DNA of 64,000 bases, taken from positions 15,342,665 to 15,406,664 of the forward strand of contig NC_066583.1 of the NCBI RefSeq assembly GCF_024323335.1, in the 5' to 3' direction. How positions within the stretch are numbered: the stretch's first letter is position 1; every line of letters starts with the position of its first letter. The translations under genes were made by a program, and so were the position numbers. Below are positions 32,169 to 44,280 of this stretch, in pieces. Source of the stretch: Lathyrus oleraceus (Eukaryota > Streptophyta > Magnoliopsida > Fabales > Fabaceae). The notes beneath the pieces were generated by a model. It was not told the DNA's origin. It worked only from the letters and a program-made list of their open reading frames with translations, and searched no databases.

Positions 32169-34129
32169 TGTGCCAACCAAATCCACTCTAGGTTTCTATA
32201 TTGAGAGAAATCAGAGGTTGAATTTCTGTGGTGTTCAACTGAACTTGTTGGAATTTGAAAATTCAAAGCTCTAAATGATTGCCTCTATGTAGAGGACTTC
32301 ATATAACACAATAACAACAAGAAACAAGCAATATATGAGCATATTCGAAGAAAATAAAATTTGAAATAAACCTCTGATTTGCAGAGTTTGAGAGCACAAT
32401 TTCTTGGTGATTAAGCTTGTAGTATACTCTATGAATCAAGGTGGCTAGGCTTAGGAACTTTAGATCTAAAATCAATCAATGAAATTGAAGTTTAGATCTG
32501 AAAAAATTGAGAGAAAAAATGGTGAGTTCCTTTGAGTATGGGTGAGGAATCAATCGTGCAGCATTTAGGGCACCTTCAGGATATTGAAATAAGGAGCACA
32601 AGGCACTTATTTATAGCACAAGGCATGGTTGAAAGCCTGATCAATTCATTGCATGGATGAAAAGGGCCTCCATGCATGGGCCTGTATAGGCGCACGGAGG
32701 GCCCAATTCCACTTGGATTTGCAAGATAATCATCACCAAATGTAAATTGGACGTGCAGATGGTGTATGTTTAGCTCATGCAATGCAAATTTAATGAGTTT
32801 CCAAAATTGTACCAATATGTTCATGCTTTCGAAAATGCTATTTCCATAATTGAAACACAACCTAATGAGTAATGGTTGGAAAGCTTTTTGCATGAGGATC
32901 ATTTGTTATGTTGATCAAAACTTCATTTGAAACTTGGAAATTGGTGAAAACTGATCATGAAGTGTAGGGTGCAAAACATGTATATGTGAGAATTTCAAAA
33001 ATGACCAAACTTTAAGCACTTCTGTTTCAATTATGCAAGCTCCAAATGACAAAACGTTAAACATCAAAGTTGTAGATCTTTTCAAGACAATCAATTTGGA
33101 CATAAAATTTGCATCATTTGGAATTTTGATGAAGAAGGTATGGGCACTTGAAGTTGGACTTTTTCACATTTCAATGCCTTTGGTCCAAAGTGACCTATAA
33201 TGTTTTGCATTATCACATGTATTTCTTTTAGGATTATGAAAATTTGTTCAACATAACAAATTAAGTAGACATCTTAAAATTTCCAATTCATTTTATCCCA
33301 CCTCAAAATCATGAAAAATGAAGGAGTTATGTCCTTGGGAAGTTGACCTAAAATTAGGGTTTCAGTCAAAATGACCTATAATATTTTGAAATATATTATG
33401 ACCTTCCAAGCTTCAAATCAATTTTTATTGAACATTAAAGTTGTTCATATAGTTCTTAAGAACATTTTTGTTCTTGGGGTCATCTCCATTTTACAAACAC
33501 ATAAAAAGTTAGGTCTCAGTGTACTTCAAAATAGTAAGATGAATTGACTGATCAACTTCTCAAATCCAAAACTCATATCTTGATGAATTGATGAATGAGG
33601 GCACTCAAATAAGTTAAAGTATGCATTAAATGATGAATTAAATAACTTCCCTTGATTTTATTTGATCATGGGTTGAGGTTGCTTCATGAGCAAGGCATAG
33701 TTGATGAACAGGTGAATTAGGGTCTCCTTGGGAAACAAGCCTCAAACCCTTTGATTTGCTTTGATCAAAATGATGATTTGAGATACTTGGGAGGAATATT
33801 TAAAGGATGAGAGCTTTGGGGAACCATTGCCATGCTTGCTTTCATCTTCCCTTGACCATATCAATGCACCTAGGATCTCCTAGAAGCTTTGAATCTTGTG
33901 ACTGCTCAAGCTACAAACAAAAGATGTTAGTGACATACTTTTGTGGTTTTGGTTAGTAAATAAAATGACAAAAGCAATAATATACAATTCAAGCATGCTT
34001 GGTGATCTCAAGCCAACTCTCAAAAGTTCCCAACCCAAGAGCCAAGATGCTTATGATCCTTGAGGCAAGATGCAAAATGCAATGTTATGATGCCATGAGG
34101 GATCTTAGGGTCAAAATTGGGGTCTTACA

Positions 34130-34134
34130 GCAGA
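34130..34134. repeat. Target-site duplication GCAGA (right of Ogre1)
   Basis: Matches 9807-9811. The sequence that follows resumes the Ogre2 pol frame and reaches its TAA at 34157-34159. Confidence 0.93.
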
Positions 34135-34159
34135 TGCAGTCAAGAAATACTTCGCCTAA

Positions 34160-35347
34160 AAAAAGAAAAGAACAGCTCACTAAGTTGAAAACCTGAAAGG
34201 GCGGCTTAGGCAAAAATGAACGTCTCGGTGGATTGAAAACTCGAAAGGGCGATCCAGGCAAAAATTAGAGACATGGAAACAGAAAAATTTCATGATAAGT
34301 TGAGTACCCCACCTTAGGGAAACTTATGCAAACATTAGGGATCACGGCAAGTAACTGCAATCTGTTGATTGACTAGTATCAGAAAGACCTTTGTTGAGCA
34401 CGAGGGTTGATGTCGATTCATCATCCTAGTAGCGGCCAAGAGCACAGTGGATATCAAGAGTTGGTAGAAGGATTAAGGATCATTTGTATTCAATGTAACC
34501 CTTTTCCATGTAAATTAGCATTTTCAACTTTGTTAAAATCTATGGAGTCTTGTAATTTATAGACTACCATCCCATTAAATAAAGTTGAGCTTTTGTCCAA
34601 TTGTTTCTACTCTTATTTACTTCAGCCAATAGTTTAAATTTTATTATGATCATTTTGGAAATTTAAACTTTTTAAATCAAAATCTTTTTTTCTTAAAATA
34701 GATAAAAACAAGAATTTTTCAAAGCAATTAAAAGAAAGTATCAACAACACTTCAAAGAGCAGCAAGTCCTTAAGTGCGAAACATCAGAGGTTCCCCAAGC
34801 AGTTAACCCTTCGGGTATCCCTAATTGTTTGTGCTGATCCGGTTCCCCTGCGGAGTGTTTGTTCCCTAGCAGAATTCTGATTCTTTTCCCCAGCTGAGTT
34901 GGTTGATTCAGTACCCTGCGGCGTGTTATTTCCCTGGCAGTGTTTCTATGTTCCCCAACAGAGTTTGTGTTTCCTCGACAGGGTTGATCTTCAGCAGAGT
35001 AAGATGTTTTCCCCAGTAGATCGAGTTGGTTCCCTCCACCAGTGATCACCCGACTCGCTCCTAGTCAGAGTTTCCTCCTGGTTTCTGAGCAACTGTTTTG
35101 TGTTTATCTTCTGTATGGTTGTCTCCCATTTGATATGGCGTTGACCTAAAATCCCCTGCAGACTCGATAACTTCTCCTATCCTTAACAGATCTCCTACCT
35201 CGGCTAGATTTGAGCCTTTGGGTTGTTGATCTCTCTGTTCTCCAGAAATTGTCTCCCTCTTTTTGCGGATTGACCGAGGATTGTACTGATGATTCAAATT
35301 CTTTGCGACACCTTTGTATCCTTCGTGATCGTTTTGTTAGCATAATC

Positions 35348-35425
<78 letters not shown>

Positions 35426-37230
35426 CATTCATATACATTCATATAATTTCATAATTGCATATTGGCAACATCATATTTGATTGATTTGTCGATTTAAGAT
35501 TCTCATTCTCTGGATGGCGGTACTTTATCCCCATACGGGTTCGGTGTCTGTCCTCCCTCAGTTGTAGAGTGTTAGCCCCTTAGGTAGAAAGACTTTAACC
35601 TTTCTCCTCTTCTCCACTGAGTTGTTTCCTCGTGGATGATTATTACTTCAGTTTCCTTCCTAGTGGATTATCTGGATGGAATCACTCCCCTTGAGTTATA
35701 TCCTCATTGGGTTGAGTCTTGATTGACTGTTTCTTTCTAGCTCTTACCTAGATAGATGCTTTGAGTCTTCTAAGAGCTTATTACCCAGTAAATGGTAATA
35801 TTCTTCTTAGTTTGCAGTTTGTTACTTCTTGCCCAATACCCGGCAAAAGTACCCCTGTTTTCCCAGAAGTGAAGTTCCCAGTAGATTCATTTGTTTCTGA
35901 TTCCCCAGGAAGTATATCCTTGATATGTTCATCCTAACCGGCGACAGATATCTTTCTTTCCCCTGCCTGAGTCTATCCTTGATATGTTCATCTTAACCGA
36001 TAACAAATATTCTCGTCCTTGCTGTTCTACCTAGTAAAAAGGTAGTTGTAATCCCTATTGTGTTCCCCATAGAGTTAATCATTGATATGTTCATCCTAAC
36101 TGATGACGGGTTTCCTTCTCTTTGTGGTATTCTACCCAGTAACCGATAGTTGTAAACCCTACTTTTTCCCGCAGAGTCTATCGTTGATATGTTCACTTCA
36201 ACTGGTGACAAATACTCTCTCATGGTATTTTATCAAATAACGGATAGATGTAATTCCTATTTTCTCCCCTCACAGAGTCTATCCTTGATATGTTCATCCT
36301 AACCGGTGACAAATTTTCTCTTTGATGGTCTTCTATCCAGCATTCGATAGATGTAATTCCTACCTTTGTTTAGTTGGTTTATCCTTGATATGTTCATCTT
36401 AACCAATGACGGATATCCTCCTTGACAGTCACAGGCAAGTTCATCCTTGATATGTTCATCTTAACCGATGACGGATCTTCTTCCCTGTTGAGTTTATCCT
36501 TGATATGTTCATCCTAACCAATGACGGATATTCTCACCTTTGGTCCTCTACCCAGTAACTGGTAGTTGTAAATCCTATTTTTCTGCAGTTTTCCCCAGCA
36601 AGGCTATTCTTACCCAGTAACCGGTAATGAATATTCCCTTCTGGCCATTCTCAGCGAGTCATCCTTGATATGTTCATCCTAACCGATGACGGGTGTCCTC
36701 TTTGTCAGATCTTTATTATCTCCTCACCCAGTAACAGGTAGTAGATAATAGATTTCTTCTCCTCCTGTGTTGAAGTTTATTTCTTCCCCAGTCGAGTTGA
36801 GTGTGCATTTCCTTAGTGAAATCGCTTTTCCTGCATGATTCGAGTACCTCAGTTTTATCCTAACTTACTCGTATCCCCTGCAGATGTTGTTATTCCCCGA
36901 GTGAGTCTTTTCCATTTTTGTATGGAATCCCTCGAGTCCCCCAGCAGTTTTAAGTCATAGCCTGACCTACGCATAACTCCTTTATCCCCTAGAGTCTCTG
37001 TCTCCCCAGTGAGTTTTCCTTACAGAATACAGTATACTCCTACGAACTTTCGGTCTCTCTTATTTCTTTTCTTTTGTGGCAATATTTCCCCACAGGGCAT
37101 TAACTTCTGCATTCATATCATTTGCATCATGAGGTCTCTTATGGACCAATTTTTTTTCTATGTTGTTATTTAAGCCCATTCTACTAAGTCGACATGAAGA
37201 TTTTAACCTTCGCCTCCTCAGTTAGAATGT
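34160..37230 (+). repeat. Ogre2 3' UTR, minisatellite-rich
   Basis: Non-coding. Begins with two copies of the post-pol unit (gttgaaaacctgaaagggcg... / attgaaaactcgaaagggcg...; 34180-34265). Carries a TA microsatellite (35350-35419). From 35914 to about 36700 it holds about nine copies of a 'tatccttgatatgttcatc + ctaaccgatgacgg' motif, spaced about 60-110 bp, interleaved with 'acccagtaaccggtagttgtaa' units. The same motif in the opposite strand fills the Ogre3 3' UTR. Confidence 0.85.
35350..35419. repeat. (TA)n microsatellite, Ogre2 3' UTR
   Basis: Seventy bases of uninterrupted TA/AT, flanked by 'gttttgttagcataatcat' on the left and 'catatacattcatatacattc' on the right. Open frames across it are artefacts. 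Confidence 0.95.
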
Positions 37231-37247
37231 CCTTAAATAGGGGCAGC
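37231..37247 (+). other. PPT of Ogre2
   Basis: CCTTAAATAGGGGCAGC immediately before TGTAAGACCCC of the LTR. Confidence 0.88.
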
Positions 37248-40200
37248 TGTAAGACCCCAATTTTGACCCTAAGATCACTCATGCAATTTCATCATAAGCA
37301 TTAGCATTGGGATCATACTTTGGCATCCTCCTTACCCCTCTTTCATTGGGTTTGTTTTGGGAGAGATCGCCAAGCACTATGTGATTGTATCATACTTGTA
37401 TATTATTATTTTACTAACAAAAATACCAAAAATATGTCTTTGCATTTGCCTAACTCTTTTGTAGGTAGGGAATGATCTCTATTTATCTATCAAGTTCATA
37501 TCTAGGGTTTGAGACACTCATGACAAAGAGCACAACCATGAATTGATCCAATAATGTTTATAAGCATCATATATGAGTTCCATTGATTCCTACATGATAT
37601 ATTGATCAAGTGTTCTTCAAGAGTTTGATGGTGATTTGCCTTGGAAACCCTAGTTTGACTTGGTATCTTGAGTAACTTCTCCAACAAGCTATCTCACCAA
37701 TTGATCAAATTTATCAAGGGACACTTCAAAATTCATCATATTATGCATATATGATCTACCATGAGCCAAGAAAGTCAAGAGAATTGAAGGTTAGAAAATT
37801 GGTTGATGGTGGTTGGCCAGATGAATTCATCTGATCAAAACTGGGTCTCCCTAGACCCTATCTCCTATAATTTCACCATATCAAAATCCAATATGTTATG
37901 AAATATTTTGTCTAAACCCTAATTTGACAGTCAACTTCCCAAGGCCATAACTTGGTCAATTTTTATGATATGAAATATTTACAAGTTTCATAATCAAATC
38001 TAATATGTCTAATTCAACTCTGATGTTTGGAGTGAAAGAAAATTCAACTTTTATGAGCATGTGATGTGAGGATACATTATAGGTCATTTTTGACCTATAC
38101 CATTGAACAAGTGATTTTTCCAAACTTCAAAAATGCATAACGCTATCATTATAAATCCAAATGACATGAAATTGGTTACTATTTTGAAGGTCTTTGAAAG
38201 AGATATAACTTTGATGAAGACACCTTTTTCATTTGAATCTCACATAAAAAGTTAAGCAAGGTGGAATATTGAGATATATGACTTGACACTTAGAAAAAAT
38301 TTCAACATGTTGAAATTTCCAAACTTCAACCTCAAAATTCTCCATGTTCCAAGCTCCAAATGAAAAAGTGTTCAACATCAAACTTGTTCCCCTTGATCCA
38401 AACTTTTCAAAGAACCCAAGTTCATGCATTTTGGACAAAGATTGCTAGGTATGCGCATGGCTTTAACAGGGATGCATCATTGGAAAGAATCAATTGCACA
38501 AACTTCAGTTCACAATGCCTTGCCATTCAAGCTTCATTCAGACCTCAATTGGAATCATTTTTGGACCTTAATGTATTGCATCATGGGCATGTGCATGCCC
38601 ATGCCCTCGTGCCATCCATATTGCCAATTTTGGACAGATTTTGAAGTGTGTAAATATGATTCCCTTTGGCTATAAATAGAAGGCTTTTGAGCTCATTTGA
38701 AGGAGACTTTATGTGCCAACTTTGCCCCCCATTAAAACCCTCTCATTCTAAAGGAAAACCTGAGAAATTTCAATTTGAAATTTGAGTTTGAATCTTAATT
38801 GTTGGAGATTCAAGAACTCCAGGATCCAAAGCCTTGCAACCTCTCTAATCACTTCCAGCTAGCTTCTCAAGTGTGACCATATCGTGTTTGGAGCAAGCAA
38901 CATCAAGAACTGCATAACATTGAAGGTAATTTTCAGAAACCTTCATATCTTCGATTCTCACTCAATTCTACTCAATTCTCTTGGATATTTGGTTGTCTGA
39001 AGTCCTACCAATGTAGGCAAGAAGATTGAGTTGCTTAGAGGTCAAATCGAAGCAACTCAGTTGATGCACCTCAAAATTCAACTCCTCATATCTTTCTATA
39101 TATGTGGAGTTAGTTAAAATTGAGGTGATATTCGTGATCTACACCATTTTATCTTTCAAATCATGTCCTCTTTTGTAATTTTTGATGTGGTGATGATCCA
39201 ACCAGTCCGGCCAGGGTCATCGGAGAAAATGACCAGCCTTTGGACTCCAGCGATATGCTGGAAATGTTCAGAGCCATTGATTTGTTTTAAAACGTTTTAA
39301 TCTGGAGCGCTCATTGTGAATATCGGGCGTGTGGATGAGTTGACTAGCGTGTACCATGGACGCGTGTTCTCCACCACATGATCTGCCACCTCAATTAATG
39401 AGGCAGATCAAGTGGTCCACGTTTTTTGCTATTTCCTTTTATTTTCATTAATTCATATTAATTTTAATATTGATCCAAAAAATATGAGAGTTTCACCAAA
39501 AAAATTCAAAAAATTTCCTCTTTCATATTTTGAATTAAAATTATTTTTTGGATCATTATTAATATTTTTCATGATTTAATTGATTTTGTGTTTGTTTTTA
39601 ATTATTTAAAAATACTTTTAAGTCTTTAAAAATTCTGAAATTCTCTCTCCTAGGTCCTTTGACCTTGTTTGACCTATGATAAATCTCATGGTCATTTCTT
39701 TGGTGTTTTGATGAGGTTTTAGGAATTGGACAAACCATATTTAATTTAAATGTATTATTTTAGTCTTTTCAATTTGAATAAATGCTAATTAATTGTGTTG
39801 ACCAATTGTGATGATTTGTTTGAGTTTGACTCTTGTTGTTGGGCCTTGGTCAAGGTTGATTTGACTTTGTCAAGTTAATATCACTGGATTTAGTGGATTG
39901 ATGGAATGTACATTCCATCTCCCAAAATGAATGGATGATATTAATTTCGTAAAAGTCCTCATTTGACCTATTTGAGTTTTGATCCATTCCCTTCCCTCTT
40001 AGATCTCATTCCCCTTCTTTATGCATTCATCTCATTTGGCCTATGATATCTCAAAGTCCTAAGGCTAGTTGATTGAAAAATCAACATAAGTATGGATGAG
40101 ATTAGGCCACCTCTTTTGCATATTCTTTTTGTGTGTGGTATGTTTCATGAGCATAGTCCATTATACTATGTCTCTAACATGCATTAACACCAAAATTCTA

Positions 40201-41841
40201 TTGCCCGACCTCAAATAGTTGTGACTTCTACATAAGTCCAATTACGATTGCTTAACATAGCGCTAAATTTGTGACACAAAAGGCATAGTATTCTAGTTAG
40301 TGAGATTATAAGTCTCCCCTCTTTCATGGTATTGTGTAGAAACTTGGGCCTTTTTCCTTCCTTTGGAAGATGTCTTGGCTCAAGAATTCATGCTTGTGAT
40401 AAGTGGGTTGAGTGTTCTCCAAAGAATGACTAAAAAATGAAAAGCAAAAGCAAAATAATACTAACTTCTAACTCATTAACAATTAACTTTTAATTTCAAG
40501 CAATTTACTTTAATGTCATTTAGTTTTAGTCTTGATTCATTTTCCATTATTCATACCATTCTAATTGTTTATGTTAATGCAATTTTCACTTTGTCCATTT
40601 GAACCATATTGTGTGATATATCTTGTTTGTGTATACTTTACTTGTTTGTGTGGTCTTTGACCATTAATGTACATAATAACAACAAAAACCCTAAAAAACT
40701 TTTGTGTGGACTATTGGCTTGATCTTGGACAAATGGACTTAGAATTTAGGAAACATTTCCTATGCTAAAGGACTTGGCCAATGTCAACTTTCTGTGAAAC
40801 CAAGGGCTTGCAATTTGAAACTTCATCTGATACATCATTTAAGGTCCCTTTGAGTTCATCTGCAACATGATCATTGTGAAGCTGTTATTTTGAATCTGTG
40901 ACTTGTGGAAATCATCTGTTACATGGGCTAATTTGAAGAAGATCATGGAGTGGATAAGCTTGGATGTGGCTATATTTATTTGATGCCTTGCTCTTCAAGA
41001 TAATATAATTATGCATTTGTGTGTTGCTTGGTTCTAAATGTCCAAGGGAATCTGGGTTTCTATTGACATTCTTGTCTATTGGATTGCTACCCATTGGTCA
41101 GATCTTTTCAACTCTTAACTTTTAATTTTGTGCATAGGATTAGTCTCTTCATCTTCTCCCCATTTCTTAAATTTCAAAATCTCTCCCTTTTTAAAATCTT
41201 CTTTGATTGAACTTATTTTGTTCTAAACTTTGACCAATTTGTAAAAAGATAGAAACTTTGGCCTTATGCCATTGCATTTTCAAACTTCTTTTCTTAAATC
41301 AAATTTGTAAATAAACTTAACTATACTTGACTTAAACTTTCAGAAAAGCCAAAAAGAACTAACGCATTCAAACCATTTTTAGGCCTTTGTGCCTTTCAAA
41401 CTTAATTTTGTTAAAAGCAATACATCCACTTTGGAATTTGTATCACGAACTACGAGGTTTTGATCCCCCATTTTTATGTTGGTACGTAGGCATAAGTCCG
41501 AAGGTCTTGTCAAACACAAAAATATAATTAATGAATTATTTTCTCATCCCCCCATTCTATTTGTTTGTAAACATCATTTTGTACAAAATACACATGCACA
41601 CAAAAAGGGATTCCTAGGAGTACCTAGGACACTTTGGATGCTAACACCTTCCCTCTATGTAACCAACCCCCTTACCTGTAATCTCTGACATTTTATTAGT
41701 TTTGATTTGAAAACTTCTTACTTTTGGTTTTTTTCGTACTTTTTCCCTTTTCTCTTGGAAACAATAAAAGCGCGGTGGCGACTCGGGTTTTATTGATCTC
41801 TAGCTTATACATAGCTTGATGATCATTAATTTACCGCTACA
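37248..41841 (+). repeat. 3' LTR of Ogre2
   Basis: 4,594 bp, TGTAAGACCCC to ACCGCTACA, plus orientation. Similar at both ends to Ogre LTRs but a different subtype ('B') from the Ogre1 LTRs in its middle. The terminal 380 bp resemble the Ogre3 5' LTR start (63229-63586, reverse strand) closely, and the first 2-3 kb resemble 48901-50935 on the reverse strand. No coding. Confidence 0.92.
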
Positions 41842-42052
41842 CTGCCCAAGGCTAACAGATCATTTGTAGGGCCACTTTAAATTTCAAAATCATTATGACA
41901 AATAAAGAGCATTTTGTTTAAATTCTTATCGTTCATTTATTTATTTTTCTTTCCTTAAAATGGAAATCCTTTCAAAAAATTACAAAAATATTTTGTTTCT
42001 TTTGCATTTTATTTCCACTTTTCTAAAAAATCATCATTTAAAAAACATGCAG
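41842..42052 (+). other. Ogre4 pol intron, 3' part
   Basis: AT-rich, no coding, ending in a T-rich tract and ...AACATGCAG at 42044-42052. The following bases enter the RT exon (INKPIEF) in the phase used by Ogre1 and Ogre3. The upstream boundary is lost at the Ogre2 LTR or poorly conserved. Confidence 0.55.
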
Positions 42053-43260
42053 AATAATCAATAAACCAATTGAATTCGGTGACCCCACTACTTCATATAA
42101 CTTTTAATTCCCCATCTACCAAGCGGAAGAGGATAGTGAGGAAGATTGTGATTTCCCTGAAGAAATGGCAAGGGTGCTCGAGCACGAGTCAAAGGCCATT
42201 CAGCCGCATCAAGAACCGGTGGAGACAATCAACCTTGGCACTGAGGAAGAGAAGAAAGAGGTCAAAGTTGGGACTACACTTGGGGGAAGCATCAAAGACA
42301 GATTGATCAAGTTGCTACAAGAATATGTAGATGTATTTGCATGGCCATACTAGGATATGCCAGGTTTAGATACTGATATTGTTGTCAACAAGCTGCCACT
42401 ATAGCCAGATTACCCGCCAGTGAAGCAGAAGCTCCGAAGAGCAAGACCCAACATGGCTCTAAAGATTTGTGACGAGGTGAAACGCCAGTTTGATGCCGGT
42501 TTTCTAGCAGTTGCGAAGTACCCTTAATGGGTAGCTAATATCGTGCCAGTACCCAAAAAGGATGGCAAAGTTAGGATGTGTGTTGATTACAGGGATCTAA
42601 ACAAAGCTAGTCCAAAAGACGATTTTCCCTTGCCGCATATTGACACTTTGGTAGACAACACCGCTAAGTTCGCAGTCTTCTCCTTCATGGATGGATTCTA
42701 GGGTTATAATCAAATTAAGATGGCTCCACAAGACATGGAAAAGACCACATTCATCACCCCTTGAGGAACATTTTGCTACAAGGTAATGCCATTCGGTCTC
42801 AAAAATGCCCGGGCAACTTACCAAAGAGCAATGGTCACGCTTTTCCATGATATGATGCACAAGGAAATTGAGGTTTATATCGATGATATGATTGCAAAAG
42901 TTATTTGAGCGTCTCCGAAAATTCCGACTACGGCTGAATCCTTCTAAATGCACCTTAGGTGTCCGATCTGGAAAGTTGCTTGGTTTCATTGTCTGTTAAC
43001 AAGGAATTGAGGTAGATCCGGACAAGGTTAGAGAAATATAAGAAATGCCTGTTCCACGTACAGAGAAAGAAGTCAGAGGATTCCTGGGACGTTTCAACTA
43101 TACTTCTAGGCTTATATCTCATATGACTGCTACGTGTGAACCTATATTGAAGTTGCTTAGAAATGATCAAGTTGTTGAATGGAACTCTGATTGCCAAAGA
43201 GCTTTTGAGAAGATCGGACAATACCTGCAAGGGCCCCCTATTCTAATTCCACTTGTTTAG
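42053..43260 (+). pseudogene. Ogre4 reverse transcriptase (decayed)
   Basis: RT with recognisable motifs VPVPKKDGKVRMCVDYRDLN, KASPKDDFPLPHIDTLVD, FMDGF*GYNQIKMAPQ, MPFGLKNARATYQRA and the catalytic box as YIDD (family: YVDD). The preceding region matches the linker after the intron (MARVLEHESKAIQ). Stops: at Y*DM (42351), L*PD, P*WV, F*GY, TP*GT and IV*. A deletion of about 20 codons directly follows DDMIAK (near 42900). The last part (RGFLGRFNYTSRLISHMTAT) is the connection domain. Several stops lie where sister copies have CAG, CAA or TGG. Non-functional. Confidence 0.88.
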
Positions 43261-44280
43261 TGGAAACCACTCTTCATGTACTTAACTGTGCTTGAAAAGT
43301 CAATGGGATGCGTGTTGGGACAACATGATGAAACCGGTCGGAAAGAACATGTCATCTACTATCTGAGCAAGAAGTTTACTGATTGTGAAACTCGATATTC
43401 ACTCTTGGAGAAAACTTTTTGTGCTTTAGCATGGGCCGCTTGCCGTCTAAGGTAGTACATGATTTGTCACACTACTTTGTTGATCTCAAAATGGATCCAA
43501 TAAAGTATATCTTTGAAAAGTCTGCTTTAACTGGAAGACTCGCCCGTTGGCAGATGTTGTTGTCTTAGTATGACATCCAGTATCTATCCTAGAAAGCCAT
43601 TAAAGGAAGCGTGTTGTCTGATTACCTGGCACACCAGCCTGTTGAAGACTACCAGTCGTGAAATTCGACTTTCCTGATGAATACATTATGGTTGTAAAAG
43701 ATTGTGAAATCCCAGGACTTGATGAAGGACCTGAACCCGGATCTCGGTGGAAGCTCATGTTCGATGGTTCCTCCAATTACATGGGGCATGGCGTAGGAGC
43801 TGTTCTATTGAATCCGAATGGTGGATACACTCCTTTCATAGCAAGGTTGTGTTTTGATTACATAAATAATATAGCAGAATATGAGGCGTGCATCCTAGGC
43901 ATTGAAGCAGCAATTGACCTCCGAATCAAAATCCTCGAAGCATGTCGAGACTCAGCCTTGGTGATATACCAAGTCAAAGGCGAATGGGAAACCCGTGATA
44001 CCAAGTTGATCCCATATCGTGCCTATGTCATGGAACTAATAAAGTACTTTGACGAAATCACTTTCCGTCATGTCCCAAGAACTGAGAATCAAATTGCTGA
44101 TGCTTTGGCTATGTTGGCTTCAATGTACCAAGTTAGATTCCATAATGAAGCACCTCTCATTCAGATAGAGCGTAAAGTTGAGTCTGCCTACTGTCAGTTG
44201 GTTGAAGAGGAAGCCGATGGTAAACCTTGGCTTCACGACATCAAATGCTTTTTTGCAAAACCAAGAATATCCAACAGATG
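43261..44280 (+). pseudogene. Ogre4 RNase H modules (decayed)
   Basis: A degenerate gypsy-type RNase H (43270-43490; FMYLTVLEKSMGCVLGQ, KKFTDCETRYSLLEKT) with in-frame TAG codons is followed by the second, archaeal-like RNase H (about 43745-44122). The second is open and rather well kept: Asp in MFDGSSN, Glu in AEYEAC, Asp in CRDSAL (family YGDSAL) and Asp in IADALA. Stops at LS*YD and LS*KA and a frameshift near 43655 separate it from the RT. It ends in a variable linker before integrase. Confidence 0.82.

Larger units (their letters stand above)
9812..34129 (-). mobile_element. Ogre1: complete 24.3 kb Ogre retrotransposon
   Basis: Full structure on the minus strand: 5' LTR 29298-34129, PBS 29274-29291, ORF1, gag, protease, intron, RT, two RNase H modules, integrase, repeat-rich 3' UTR, PPT 14332-14348, 3' LTR 9812-14331, with a perfect GCAGA duplication. 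Total 24,318 bp including a 1,824 bp solo LTR plus its TSD copy in the 3' UTR. The size matches the Ogre family, among the largest plant LTR elements. Nearly every coding module has at least one stop or frameshift, so it is not autonomous now. LTR borders are TGTAAGACCC...GCTACA in element sense. The LTRs are near-identical by eye apart from a roughly 300 bp deletion in the left one. Confidence 0.95.
29298..34129 (-). repeat. 5' LTR of Ogre1
   Basis: 4,832 bp, plus-strand ends TGTAGCAAGG and GGTCTTACA; pairs with 9812-14331. Includes the approximately 300 bp block (29707-30010) missing from the partner, the leader hairpin (32041-32062) and the palindrome (32149-32168). Confidence 0.95.
9168..41841 (+). 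mobile_element. Ogre2: 5'-truncated Ogre, split by Ogre1
   Basis: Plus-strand Ogre represented by the integrase C-terminal half (9168-9811) and, after the Ogre1 insertion (9812-34129), by the last pol codons, stop (TAA 34157-34159), 3' UTR (34160-37230), PPT (37231-37247) and 3' LTR (37248-41841). Removing Ogre1 and one GCAGA copy makes the pol end continuous. Everything 5' of the integrase catalytic core is missing; the break is at about 9167 against unrelated sequence. Its 3' LTR abuts Ogre4 intron sequence at 41842, so it probably inserted into Ogre4. The matching TSD cannot be checked because the left end is lost. Confidence 0.85.

Noticed and set aside
35146..35446. Open frames with long Ile-Tyr repeats on both strands
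   Set aside because: They are the translation of a TA microsatellite in the Ogre2 3' UTR, with no homology or start context.
35914..36700. Possible CRISPR-like spacing of repeats
   Set aside because: Diverged, irregularly spaced minisatellite units in a plant retrotransposon UTR; no unique-spacer organisation or cas genes, and this is a eukaryotic sequence.
38360..38675. Overlapping frames of 83-94 codons in the Ogre2 LTR
   Set aside because: Inside a non-coding LTR, overlapping in different frames, no family match.
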